Assembly (NCBI GenBank): GCA_937872315.1
Contig: CALMST010000338.1
Span: forward strand, 1-51,443
Origin: an uncultured Ignavibacteria bacterium
GTDB taxonomy: Bacteria > Bacteroidota > Ignavibacteria > Tepidaquicellales > Tepidaquicellaceae
DNA: 51,443 nt
Reading direction: 5' to 3'
Position numbers and translations under genes: made by a program. Positions 25,917-35,158 of the stretch are shown one piece after another; the first letter of the stretch is position 1, and every line of letters starts with the position of its first letter. The notes beneath the pieces were generated by a model that had not been told where the DNA came from, ran no database searches, and saw nothing but the letters and a program-made list of their open reading frames with translations.

Positions 25917-26141
25917 TAATAGAATCCGGTTTTTATATTCAATCAATATTAACCGGAATGAAAATATTGATATTAAGGCATTGGTCGATTATTAACCCAA
26001 AAAGATAAAATAAAAAATTTTAACATCCGGAATTTTAAAAAAAATTCCATACTGATCTTTTAAATCCCATTCTGATTTAACACTCCGTTTTCCTGTATGC
26101 CTAAAGTTCCTGTGCGGTTAATAACTGACACATCAAAGTTG

Positions 26142-26543
26142 TTATTTAGCCTGAGGCTCTGTCAGTTCCATCAAAACGCTGTTAGTGGATTTCGGATGCA
26201 GAAATGCAACAAGCATTTCGTCAGCACCGATCACGGCTTTTTCATTTATCAGTTTTATGCCGCTTTCACCTATCCTGTCAAGATTACCCTGTATATCATT
26301 CACGCCAAATGAAACATGATGAATCCCTTCACCTTTTTTTTCTATGAATTTACTTATCGGCGATTCGGGATCGGTGCCTTCAAGAAGTTCGATATCACAA
26401 TTATCCAGTTTTATCTTTCTTACATTTACTTTCTGCCCTTCGACATACTCCTGTTCACCCGCTTTTATATTGAATATTTTTTCAAATACCGGAACTGATT
26501 CACTCAGAGATTTTACTGCTATTCCAATATGCGCTAAGTTCAT
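26142..26543 (-). CDS. mce: Methylmalonyl-CoA epimerase
   Basis: 133 residues, VOC fold, family length. H5 (MNLAHIGIAV), the GEGIHHVSFGV histidine and the C-terminal glutamate in VLMELTEP are the usual metal ligands. It interconverts (2R)- and (2S)-methylmalonyl-CoA in propionyl-CoA/succinyl-CoA interchange, which serves odd-chain and branched-chain degradation. No mutase gene is nearby. It lies 63 bp downstream of manC on the same strand. Confidence 0.9.
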   Translation of the reverse strand: MNLAHIGIAVKSLSESVPVFEKIFNIKAGEQEYVEGQKVNVRKIKLDNCDIELLEGTDPESPISKFIEKKGEGIHHVSFGVNDIQGNLDRIGESGIKLINEKAVIGADEMLVAFLHPKSTNSVLMELTEPQAK

Positions 26544-26570
26544 TGCTGTTAATTATATTAAAAATTTTAA

Positions 26571-26612
26571 ATTCACTACTCCACACATTCCATTCACTCC
26601 ACACACTCAAAG
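26571..26612. repeat. Heptamer array at the manC stop
   Basis: Units ATTCACT, ACTCCAC, ACATTCC, ATTCACT, CCACACA, CTCAAAG; ATTCACT recurs after 21 bp. The manC stop codon (26607-26609) lies inside the last unit. It resembles the sequence at 2653-2680. Confidence 0.55.
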
Positions 26613-27713
26613 ATACTGCTCCAGTCCTTTTCTTCTCAGATAATCAACGACTTCCTTGACTTTCTGTGATTCTCCCCTTTTACAGATCAGCAATCCGTTG
26701 TCCGTATCTATGATGATCAGATCTTTTACTCCGACTGTTGCCACAATCCTCTGATCATTTATAATGAGACAGTTTTCCGTATCCACGGCAACTGCTCTTC
26801 CCTGTATCACATTCCCTTCACTGTTCTTTTCTTTTATGTTATATACTTCATCCCAAGCTCCTACGTCATTCCATCCGAAATGACTTCTGATAATGTAAAC
26901 ATTCTGTGATTTCTCCATTACACCATAATCAATTGAAATGCTTTTTAATTTTGAAAATTCATCTTCGAGATGTTTCGGAAAATCATTCGAAAAAATGGTA
27001 TGAGATAATCTTCCAAGTGAATCATGCAGTTCGGGAATATAGTTTTGTATCTCTTCTATCATAGTATCGGTTCTGAAAATGAACATTCCGCTGTTCCATA
27101 GAAAATCACCGCTTTCAAGAAAAACTTTTGCAACTTCAAGATTGGGTTTCTCGGCAAAGGTCTTTACTTTATATATTTTTTCAATCCGGTTATCGCCTTC
27201 TTTTTCTATTTCTACATCTGTTACTATGTCGGCATCATACTGAATATATCCGTATCCTGTCTCAGGCTGAGTAGGATGTATTCCGAGAGTTACGATCCCT
27301 CCGTTTTCGGATACGAATTTCAATCCGCTTTTAATTACCCTGTGAAACTCTTCGTTGTCATTGATCAGATGATCGGCAGCCAGTACGAGTACATTTGCTT
27401 TCTGATTGAACTGATTTATAAAGAGACAGGCAAGTCCGATACATGGCGCGGTATTTCTTCCTATAGGTTCGCATATAATATTATCTTCCGGGATCCTGGG
27501 GATCTGTTTCCTGACCTCGTTCTTATAATTTATGTTTGTTACAACAAAGATGTTTGAATCTTTGAACAATCCGTCGAGTCTTTTATATGCCTGCTGAATC
27601 AGAGTATCACTGTCATCTGCTATCTTTAAGAATTGTTTGGGGAGTTTAGCTGAACCCTTTGGCCAGAATCTTGTTCCGACTCCGCCGGCCATAATTACTG
27701 CATAATTATTCAT
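26607..27713 (-). CDS. manC: Mannose-1-phosphate guanylyltransferase
   Basis: 368 residues, the short form without a mannose-6-phosphate isomerase domain. The nucleotidyltransferase signature MAGGVGTRFWPKGSAKLPKQFL is at 8-29; FVVTNINY, LVLAADHLI, TGYGYIQYD, FAEKP and WNSGMFIFR follow in family order. It makes GDP-mannose from GTP and mannose-1-phosphate for surface polysaccharide. It is third in the minus-strand run alr, 675-aa gene, manC, mce, with 28 bp between it and the preceding gene. Confidence 0.92.
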   Translation of the reverse strand: MNNYAVIMAGGVGTRFWPKGSAKLPKQFLKIADDSDTLIQQAYKRLDGLFKDSNIFVVTNINYKNEVRKQIPRIPEDNIICEPIGRNTAPCIGLACLFINQFNQKANVLVLAADHLINDNEEFHRVIKSGLKFVSENGGIVTLGIHPTQPETGYGYIQYDADIVTDVEIEKEGDNRIEKIYKVKTFAEKPNLEVAKVFLESGDFLWNSGMFIFRTDTMIEEIQNYIPELHDSLGRLSHTIFSNDFPKHLEDEFSKLKSISIDYGVMEKSQNVYIIRSHFGWNDVGAWDEVYNIKEKNSEGNVIQGRAVAVDTENCLIINDQRIVATVGVKDLIIIDTDNGLLICKRGESQKVKEVVDYLRRKGLEQYL

Positions 27714-27741
27714 GTATTATTTTTAATGTGATATAAAATTG

Positions 27742-29769
27742 TTAATTTTTTTTCTTGTCTGTATTTGAAAATATTTTGACAGGATCATTAAGATAAGAAA
27801 TGAAAAGATCAACATCCCCTGAATCCCTGCCCATTGTTATAAGCTTCAGATTATGCACAATATATCCGAATATTTCCTTTGTTTCATCTGTTACCGGGTT
27901 TATTCTGTAATTCTGAAGAAACTTTACGAATATATATCCCGCTTCAGCCAGCTGTACAAGCTTCATCATTTTCAGCTCTTTGGAAACTTTAACAATATCC
28001 TTAAAATTGTTCAGACTTCCTGAAAGACTTCTCAAAGCTTCGTATATCTGATATTCGCCGGAGATATTTTCAAGTGAATGAAAATTACTTTCCGTGTCCT
28101 TAATGTATTTTTTAAGAAGCGTTATTTTATTTTTAGCTGTCTCATCCGGAAATCTTTTATCGAGATTTTTATCCATCTCCAGTTTCTCCTGAAGACGCTT
28201 CAGATATGTCTCTCTTTTTTGCTTCTCCTCTATCAGCGTGTTTCTTATATTCTCAATGGATTTCAGTATGTCTTTGTATCCGAAATAGTTATCTCCGTTT
28301 ATTAGACTTATTACAAGCGTTAAACCTTTTTTGAATAAATTCAGAGTACTTTCTGTAATATCATATTTTGCATCGGATATTTTTTCAAAAGAAAGTGTGA
28401 TGGTCTGATAGATATTTGAAATTACTTCCAGTGACATTTTTCTCGAAAGTTCTTCGAGTTGCCCGGATGTTTCTATTATGCTTAAAATGATCTTAGTTCT
28501 CTCTTCTTCATCTTTGCTTTTTTCTGCCAGAAGCTTTATCATATTGTCAAATTCCCTGCTTAGATATCTGTTCCTGTCCCTGACCTCACTTTCATATTCA
28601 ACAAAAAGAGTGTTTGCGGGTTCGGGTTCAATCTCTTCCAGATCCTGTAAAAATCTTTTTTCAGATTGTTCGGGTATATCATCTTCGTCATCATTTTCTT
28701 CACCGCCTGCCTCATCAAACATGTCAAGCTCTTCCTGAATTTCATTGCTTAATTGTATTTTGCCGGTGCTGTCAGATTCTTCCGCGTTATCGGCATCTGC
28801 CTTGACTTCTGATCCCTCTTCTTTGTTTTTAATTCCTGTTTCATGGTAAATGATCAGTTCTTCTTCCGAAATAAATCCTGATATATTTACTTCTTCATTC
28901 TGATCTGCTTTTTCAGCTTCTTCATGAGACTCTTCGGTTTTAGCTGAAAAAGATTCACCTGCTTCTTCAGAATCCGAAAATTCTCCGGCTTCGCTTTTAA
29001 TATCATTACTTTCTTTTCTCTCGTTAATTTCGTTAATTTCAGAGTCTGATCCTTCAGCATCATGCTGACTGTTTTTATCCTCTTCCTTTACCGGAAAGTT
29101 CTCATCCGGGAGATCCAGTTCCGGACTGTTAAACTCCCGCTCTTGCTCATCACCGCTTTCCATTCCGGGCAGCTCATATACAATACCAGTTTCTTTTTCT
29201 TCTGTTTTTATCAGTTCAAGATAATTCTTTCTGAATTCAGTTTCTTCCGTTTCAGCTTCTTCCGTTTTGATCTCTTCAGCATCCTCTCCGGAAATGTTTT
29301 CTTTTATATCGGAAATATTTTCATCTTCATAATTTTCCGCATCATTATACTGTTTATCGGATCCTCTGGATTGTTTAGAACTGTAACTGATTTCACTGTC
29401 TGCAATTTCAGGCGGAAACTTAATTTCGTTGACGACCTTTCTTTCCGGGTTTGAAAGATATGATAGTATTTCATTCTGAATAAATTCAGAATCATTTTCA
29501 AGATTAAATAATAGATTTTCAAAATTGATCACGTCATCTTCAAGTTTTTTTAAAATGAAGATCATATACTTGCTCAGATTCTTAAATTCTTTTATGTTGT
29601 AAAGAATGAAAAGAGAAGCGTGAGGGTTTTCCGAATTAATTATTTTTCTGAATATGTTTTTTATCAGCTCCGAATCATCCGGGTTTATCTGATAGCGGGT
29701 CAGATTTTTTTTTGTTCTGAAGAATAAATAATTAAGATAATCTTTTTTTAATTTCAATTTTGCTTTCAA
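27742..29769 (-). CDS. Large acidic protein of unknown function
   Basis: 675 residues, not recognised. Residues 1-115 form a helical domain (LKLKKDYLNYLFFRTKKNLTR and on). Residues about 130-400 are very acidic and low in complexity, rich in Glu, Asp and Ser, probably disordered. The C-terminal part (about 400-675) is helical, with a coiled-coil stretch LIEEKQKRETYLKRLQEKLEM. An Hpt-like helical bundle is conceivable, but no phosphorylatable histidine motif is seen. It lies 6 bp after alr and 28 bp before manC, so it is probably co-transcribed with cell-wall and polysaccharide genes. Confidence 0.75.
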   Translation of the reverse strand: MKAKLKLKKDYLNYLFFRTKKNLTRYQINPDDSELIKNIFRKIINSENPHASLFILYNIKEFKNLSKYMIFILKKLEDDVINFENLLFNLENDSEFIQNEILSYLSNPERKVVNEIKFPPEIADSEISYSSKQSRGSDKQYNDAENYEDENISDIKENISGEDAEEIKTEEAETEETEFRKNYLELIKTEEKETGIVYELPGMESGDEQEREFNSPELDLPDENFPVKEEDKNSQHDAEGSDSEINEINERKESNDIKSEAGEFSDSEEAGESFSAKTEESHEEAEKADQNEEVNISGFISEEELIIYHETGIKNKEEGSEVKADADNAEESDSTGKIQLSNEIQEELDMFDEAGGEENDDEDDIPEQSEKRFLQDLEEIEPEPANTLFVEYESEVRDRNRYLSREFDNMIKLLAEKSKDEEERTKIILSIIETSGQLEELSRKMSLEVISNIYQTITLSFEKISDAKYDITESTLNLFKKGLTLVISLINGDNYFGYKDILKSIENIRNTLIEEKQKRETYLKRLQEKLEMDKNLDKRFPDETAKNKITLLKKYIKDTESNFHSLENISGEYQIYEALRSLSGSLNNFKDIVKVSKELKMMKLVQLAEAGYIFVKFLQNYRINPVTDETKEIFGYIVHNLKLITMGRDSGDVDLFISYLNDPVKIFSNTDKKKN

Positions 29770-29775
29770 CGTCGG

Positions 29776-30954
29776 TTAATTTTCCGTGTAAATTCTTTTT
29801 ACTCTTTTTGTAATTCCGCAAATTACCTCATATGGAATAGTATTCATTATATCAGAAAGTTTGTATGCCGGGTATTCACTTCCAAACAATATCACTTCAT
29901 CGTTTTCACAGATGCCCGAATCCGTTCCGACATCTGACATTATCCAGTCCATGCAAACCTTTCCTGTGACTGTTCTGAATTTTCCGTTAACCATAACTTT
30001 TGCCTTATTCGATAAAAGTCTAGAATATCCGTCACCGTATCCCACCGGAATTGAGATCACCTGTGTTCTTTTTTTTGTATAATAAGTTCTGTCGTATGAT
30101 ATACTCTGATTTTTATCCAGGGTCTTTATGAATTTCACTTTACTTTTCAAAGTCATTACGGGAATAAGTCCGATTTCATTAACGATCTTTTTTCTGTCGG
30201 GATAATAACCGTATAAAGAAATTCCCGGTCTGACCATATTAAAATAAGGATCACAAAAGTTAATTATACCTCCGGTATTAGATATGTGTTTCAGATCAAA
30301 TTTTATGATATTGTGCTCAGCTTCGGAGATAAGTTTTTTAAAATCCGCCAGCTGCTTTTTTGAATAACTGTTACCCGGGATCTCGCTGGTTGCAAAGTGT
30401 GAATATATACCCTTTAAGTTAAGGTTTTTTAATGATGCGATCGTTTTTATTGCATCATAAGCATCGGCTAATTTGAATCCTGTCCTGTTTATTCCGGTAT
30501 CGATCTGTGCCTGTATATTAACCTTTAAATTCATTTTACCGGCAAGATCATTTAACATCACAGCGCTGTTAATATCTGCTATTGAAACTTCTATATTTCT
30601 CTTAAGAACTTTAACTGCTATTTTCTCATCATTGAGTAATCCCATGCATAGAACAGGTGTGTTTTTATCAGAATGCTTTTTTAAATGATCAGACAGGATT
30701 ATGGATTCATAATAGTCAGCAGTTGCAAGATAATCTGTTCCCGCTTCGGATAAATATTTACCGATCTCGTTCATTCCGTGACCATAACCGTCAGCTTTCA
30801 CAACAGAACAAATTTTTACATTACTGTTTTTTCTCTTGTTAACAGCACTTTTTACAGCTTCAAAATTATTTCTTAATGCGCTTAGATCTATTTCCGCATA
30901 TGTATCGGGAAGGATATTATTTCTTTTTCCGGACGTATTTTTTTTTAAACTCAT
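29776..30954 (-). CDS. alr: Alanine racemase
   Basis: 392 residues. The PLP lysine K53 is in VVKADGYGHG. The catalytic tyrosine is in VGYGDGYSRLL, preceded by SYDRTYYTKKRTQVISIPV, and TVTGKVCMDWIMSDV is the C-terminal domain signature. It converts L- to D-alanine for peptidoglycan. It is divergent from dnaA across a 402-bp AT-rich gap and starts a minus-strand run. Confidence 0.95.
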   Translation of the reverse strand: MSLKKNTSGKRNNILPDTYAEIDLSALRNNFEAVKSAVNKRKNSNVKICSVVKADGYGHGMNEIGKYLSEAGTDYLATADYYESIILSDHLKKHSDKNTPVLCMGLLNDEKIAVKVLKRNIEVSIADINSAVMLNDLAGKMNLKVNIQAQIDTGINRTGFKLADAYDAIKTIASLKNLNLKGIYSHFATSEIPGNSYSKKQLADFKKLISEAEHNIIKFDLKHISNTGGIINFCDPYFNMVRPGISLYGYYPDRKKIVNEIGLIPVMTLKSKVKFIKTLDKNQSISYDRTYYTKKRTQVISIPVGYGDGYSRLLSNKAKVMVNGKFRTVTGKVCMDWIMSDVGTDSGICENDEVILFGSEYPAYKLSDIMNTIPYEVICGITKRVKRIYTEN

Positions 30955-31356
30955 TTTTAAAAATAAAAAATCTGAATACTAAAAAATATTTAAATATTTA
31001 TCTGATTTTTATAAATTTTTCCAAAGTTTTTAAAATCAAACTTGACTATCTTAATCAGTTTAAGTAATATTATTAGGTTCAAATTACACAGGAAATTTTG
31101 TTAGTAACTTGTTCACAGTTTTTACTTTGCTCTTTTAATTATGGCTGCTTTATATAAACAAACTATTATTATTAACAATGATTGTTAATAACTATTAATT
31201 CACCCATTAACAGATAGATATATATAGCACTTAACAGAAACGCTGTTTGTTTAAAAAACGGTCTTTTTGTTAATAATTTTTATAAAAATTTTAATCGGAT
31301 TTAAAGTAAAATATTAACTAACTTTCATTTGTTAATAATTTTTTAAAACTCTTAGC
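30955..31356. other. AT-rich alr-dnaA gap with repeated TTGTTAATAA sites
   Basis: 402 bp. Four exact copies of TTGTTAATAA occur: 31169-31178 (inverted), 31182-31191, 31267-31276 and 31329-31338. The first two overlap a perfect dyad at 31171-31189. A TTGTTCACA at about 31109 has one mismatch from the DnaA box. The layout suggests dnaA regulation or a replication origin element. Confidence 0.5.
31171..31189. promoter_or_regulatory. Perfect 8+3+8 dyad upstream of dnaA
   Basis: ATTAACAA, TGA, TTGTTAAT: an inverted repeat centred 177 bp before the dnaA start. It contains two of the TTGTTAATAA sites facing away from each other. Confidence 0.5.
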
Positions 31357-32898
31357 GTGATAAATAATCTTTCTGCTTCTTTTGATGATAGTTCGGATTT
31401 AAATAAAAAAAACAGTGGTGAAAGCGAAGGGAATTCCGAATCCCGGATGAATGCTGTTTCGGCGTGGAATAAGTTTATAGAGCTTCTCTCTGATAACTTA
31501 AAGACAAACGAAGTTAATACCTGGTTTTCAGTAATAGCACCAAAACAACTTGAAAATAATGTACTTACCGTAACCGTTCCGAGTGAGGATTATTACAGTC
31601 TTATTGAAAGCCGGTATAATAAAATCATTTCTAAAATAATTGAAACGCTTCTTGGTCCCGATGGTAAACTTAATTACGAGATAAGTCAGATGGGGCTGTT
31701 CAGTAATAATGATATTGCTGATCAAAAAGAACTTCCCGTTCACAACACAGTAAAAAATTCTTCACTTATTAATGTATCACAGGATAACAAGTATATTGAA
31801 AATATAAAATTAACAGAGTCTGATCCCGAAGATGAATTCAATTCCAATCTTAATCAGAAACATATATTTGATAATTTTATAAAAGGCGAAAGCAACGAGC
31901 TCGCTGTAGCCGCAGCTTATGCCATCACAAATAATCCCGGTAAAATTTATAATCCGTTTTTTGTATATGGAGGCGTCGGTCTCGGAAAGACTCACCTCGT
32001 TCAGGCTATCGGAAACGAGATACAGAAAAAATTTCCGGAGAAAAAAATATACTATACCACAGCTCCTGATTTCACCACACAGTTTACTACTAATATTGCC
32101 CAGAGCAGAATTGATTTCTCGTCAAACAGGAACGGCACTAAAAAACTTGATTCGTTTTATAAATCCCTGGATGTTCTTATACTTGATGATATTCAGTATC
32201 TCAGCGGAAAAGAAAAAACCCAGGATTTCATGTATCAGATTTTTAATACTCTTTATAATGAAAAGAAACATATAATTTTTTCGAGTGATAAGCCCATCAG
32301 CCAGATTAAAGGAATTGAAGAAAGACTGATCTCAAGATTCCAGTGGGGGATAACTGTGGATATGCAGCCGCCCAACTGGGAAATGCGCGTTGCCATTATT
32401 CAGAAAAAATTTGAGGAAACAAATATAGATGCTCCGGAAGAGGTCATTCATTTTATTGCAACAAATGTTAAAGACAGTATCAGAACAATTGAAGGCTGCA
32501 TTGTCGGTATAATAGCAGACAGCGTGCTGAGATACGGCGGTGAAGTAAATCTCGAAATAGCGGAGAATGTGATAGGAAGAGTAGTTGGCAATATAAGAAA
32601 GGCAAAAAATATATCAATAGAGAATATTATTTTTACCGTAGCTGAATATTATGACATTTCGGAAAACCAGATATTGTCAAGAAAGAGAACCAAAGAGATA
32701 GCTTTTGCCAGACAGGTTGCAATGTATCTTGCAAAGGAGCTTACGTCACTTACTTTGGAAACTATCGGACTCAACTTCGGCGGCAAGGATCATGCAACGG
32801 TTTTGTATTCATTTAATTCAGTTTCTGCCCTGGTTAAAAAAGACAAAAAAATTTCTGACCAGATACTGGAAATTAAAGAGCTTATAAAGAATCTCTGA
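31357..32898 (+). CDS. dnaA: Chromosomal replication initiator DnaA
   Basis: 513 residues. Domain I is at about 35-110 (WNKFIELLSDNLKTNEVNTWF), domain II is a variable linker, domain III the AAA+ ATPase (Walker A GGVGLGKTH at 205-213, Walker B LILDDIQ, LISRF with the arginine sensor), and domain IV the helix-turn-helix (GGKDHATVLYSFNSV). The start is GTG at 31357; an in-frame ATG at 31447 would remove 30 low-complexity residues and is an alternative. DnaA binds origin boxes and melts DNA. A terminator follows at 32926, and recN, not dnaN, is next. Confidence 0.95.
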   Translation: MINNLSASFDDSSDLNKKNSGESEGNSESRMNAVSAWNKFIELLSDNLKTNEVNTWFSVIAPKQLENNVLTVTVPSEDYYSLIESRYNKIISKIIETLLGPDGKLNYEISQMGLFSNNDIADQKELPVHNTVKNSSLINVSQDNKYIENIKLTESDPEDEFNSNLNQKHIFDNFIKGESNELAVAAAYAITNNPGKIYNPFFVYGGVGLGKTHLVQAIGNEIQKKFPEKKIYYTTAPDFTTQFTTNIAQSRIDFSSNRNGTKKLDSFYKSLDVLILDDIQYLSGKEKTQDFMYQIFNTLYNEKKHIIFSSDKPISQIKGIEERLISRFQWGITVDMQPPNWEMRVAIIQKKFEETNIDAPEEVIHFIATNVKDSIRTIEGCIVGIIADSVLRYGGEVNLEIAENVIGRVVGNIRKAKNISIENIIFTVAEYYDISENQILSRKRTKEIAFARQVAMYLAKELTSLTLETIGLNFGGKDHATVLYSFNSVSALVKKDKKISDQILEIKELIKNL

Positions 32899-33239
32899 TA
32901 AGATATTTTTAAAGATCTTAAACTTAAAAGGTTTGCCGTAATTGCAAACCTTTTTTTGTTTGTGCTAAGCTGTTTTATACTTCATGTAATGAGACTTGCT
33001 TCCGCGGAATGTCAGTAACTCCCTAATATCTTTTCAGTAAGTAATTTTTACTGACAAAAAAATTAAATATTAAAAGCACCTTTAACATCAATTGTTAATA
33101 TTTTATAATTAAGCTATTTTTATTAACATGTTATCAGAAGAGTTTGATAAGCTTTTATGATAACCGCAGAGATACTGACAATACTAACACCACTACTAAT
33201 GCTACTAATATTTTATATAATATAATAATATATAATAGG
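32899..33239. other. 341-bp dnaA-recN gap
   Basis: It holds the dnaA terminator, two one-mismatch versions of TTGTTAATAA (33092-33101; 33120-33129 inverted) and, at about 33170-33235, an ACTAAT/TATAATA low-complexity stretch just before recN. No gene-like frame. Confidence 0.45.
32926..32957 (+). terminator. dnaA terminator
   Basis: An 11-bp stem (32926-32936 with 32944-32954), 7-nt loop and seven T residues. It lies 28 bp after the dnaA stop. Confidence 0.85.
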
Positions 33240-34958
33240 ATGATAGAAAGTCTTTACATAAAAAATTATCTGATAATAAAAGAGGCTGAAATAGAATTTG
33301 ATAAAGGGCTTAATATTCTTACCGGTGAGACTGGAGCAGGTAAATCAATAATACTTGACGCACTGGCACTTATTCTCGGCGAGAGAGCAGATTATTCGAA
33401 GATAAAAAAGGATGAGGACAAACTTATTGTGGAAGGACAATTCAGTTTTAATAAGAAAGAAGATGTTAAGAACATTATAAAAGAACTTTTTCCTGACGAG
33501 GATACGGAAAACGGGAGCATTATTCTGAGAAGAGAACTTAACAGGAAAGGTACCAGCCGAAACTTCATAAATGATTCCCCGGTCAGTATTTCTGACATGA
33601 AAAAATTCGGTGATGCGATAATAGACATACACTCTCAGAATGAACATCAGTTTTTACTGAATAAAGATACTCATATTGAAATACTTGATAATTATACCCT
33701 TAAACCTGATTTAAGGGAAAGCTATTTGCAAAGTTATGATAAACTCAGGGAATTAGTCCGGAATTATAAAGAACTCGAGGAAAAGAAAGATGAACTTTTG
33801 ACTAAAAGAAATTTTCTTGATTTTGAGTTAAAGGAAATTAATAATGTAAACCTTTCTCACGGAGAAGATACCGGTCTGGAGAATGAGTTAATGAGACTGG
33901 AGAATACCGAGGTAATATCAGAGAGTACTGTCAACGCAATGAAACTTCTTTATGAGGATGATTCTAATGCCGGAGGGCTGATCAAATCAGCTGTTAAAGA
34001 ATTAACTAAAATTGCCGGGTATGATGACGAACTGAAAAAAATAATCAGCGATCTTGAGAATGCAAATATACTGGTTAAAGAAAGTTCGGATTTTCTGATC
34101 AGCTATCTTGATAAACTGAATTTTGATGCAGACCGAACCGAGCAGGTAAGAAACAGGCTTAGTGATATTGTTCATCTTAAGAAAAAGTACGGTTTAAGTC
34201 TTGATGAACTTATACTAAAAGCAGAGAATCTTCAGGAAGAATTTAACTTTGCCGATAACTTTGATTTTGAGATAGAAAAATTAAAAAAAGAAATAGAGGC
34301 TCATAAAAAAGAGGTGTTTAATAAAGGAAAGGATATATCCGCGTTAAGAAAGAAAGGCGCTGTCGGACTTGCAAAAAATATCAATAAAATATTGAATGAG
34401 GTCGGTCTCGAAGGAGCAGAGTTTAATGTCAATATTGAAAATATATACGGGGAAAAAGATGATCATCTTTCTTCTGTTTCAGGCAAAGAATTTATCAGAT
34501 TAACTCAGAGCGGATATGACTCCGTTGAGTTTCAGATAAAAATAAATAAAGGATCAGACTTTACACCTCTCCGGAAATCAGCTTCAGGCGGAGAGATATC
34601 CAGGATCATGCTTGCCATTAAAACAGTACTTTCCGAAAAAGACAATATCGGAATACTGGTCTTTGATGAGATCGATGCCGGTATCAGCGGACGTATAGCG
34701 CAGAAAACAGGAAAAGTGCTGAAAGCGCTTTCGGGATCTCATCAGATAATATGTATCACACACCTTCCTCAGATAGCCGCAATGAGCGACAGACATTTTC
34801 ATGTGAGTAAAAAAGAAGATAAAAACAGGAATGAAACTGTGGCAAGCATAAAGACATTAAATGAAGAGGAAAAGATAACCGAAGTAGCAAAACTGCTGAG
34901 CGGAGAAAACATAACCGAGGCATCTTCAAAAGGCGCTATCGAACTCATCAACGCATAA
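33240..34958 (+). CDS. recN: DNA repair protein RecN
   Basis: 572 residues from the ATG at 33240 (MIESLYIKNYLII). An upstream TTG at 33144 would add a low-complexity leader and is unlikely. It is an SMC-like ATPase: Walker A GETGAGKS at 29-36, long coiled coil (about 170-370), signature SGGEISRIMLAIK, and Walker B ILVFDEIDAGISG near the end, then ITHLPQIAAMSD. RecN acts at double-strand breaks with RecA. It follows dnaA after a terminator, so it is likely transcribed on its own. Confidence 0.95.
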   Translation: MIESLYIKNYLIIKEAEIEFDKGLNILTGETGAGKSIILDALALILGERADYSKIKKDEDKLIVEGQFSFNKKEDVKNIIKELFPDEDTENGSIILRRELNRKGTSRNFINDSPVSISDMKKFGDAIIDIHSQNEHQFLLNKDTHIEILDNYTLKPDLRESYLQSYDKLRELVRNYKELEEKKDELLTKRNFLDFELKEINNVNLSHGEDTGLENELMRLENTEVISESTVNAMKLLYEDDSNAGGLIKSAVKELTKIAGYDDELKKIISDLENANILVKESSDFLISYLDKLNFDADRTEQVRNRLSDIVHLKKKYGLSLDELILKAENLQEEFNFADNFDFEIEKLKKEIEAHKKEVFNKGKDISALRKKGAVGLAKNINKILNEVGLEGAEFNVNIENIYGEKDDHLSSVSGKEFIRLTQSGYDSVEFQIKINKGSDFTPLRKSASGGEISRIMLAIKTVLSEKDNIGILVFDEIDAGISGRIAQKTGKVLKALSGSHQIICITHLPQIAAMSDRHFHVSKKEDKNRNETVASIKTLNEEEKITEVAKLLSGENITEASSKGAIELINA

Positions 34959-34994
34959 ACCCTTAAAATCTAAATATATTCATGTAAAAACAAA

Positions 34995-35024
34995 AAACCC
35001 TGTATGATAAAATATACAGGGTTT
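34995..35024. terminator. Bidirectional hairpin between recN and aag
   Basis: A perfect 11-bp stem (34995-35005 with 35014-35024) and 8-nt loop. It lies 36 bp after recN. The T-tract is stronger on the minus strand, so it can also end the convergent glycosylase transcript. Confidence 0.75.
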
Positions 35025-35158
35025 AATTAAAGGAAGAACAAATATGAAAGAACAATAGCCGACTGGCGTCGACTGTTACAAACATAATAAAAAAAATAAT
35101 TGTATACAATGTTTTTTTGAATTTTTTTAAAAAAAAACAAAAAGCATTAAAACAAAAT

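Noticed and set aside
30955-31356. Firm call of the replication origin
   Set aside because: No exact DnaA boxes were found and dnaN is not adjacent; kept only as a candidate region.
33144-33239. Upstream TTG start of recN
   Set aside because: It would add a low-complexity leader encoded by an ACTAAT/TATAATA stretch; the ATG at 33240 gives the normal RecN N-terminus.
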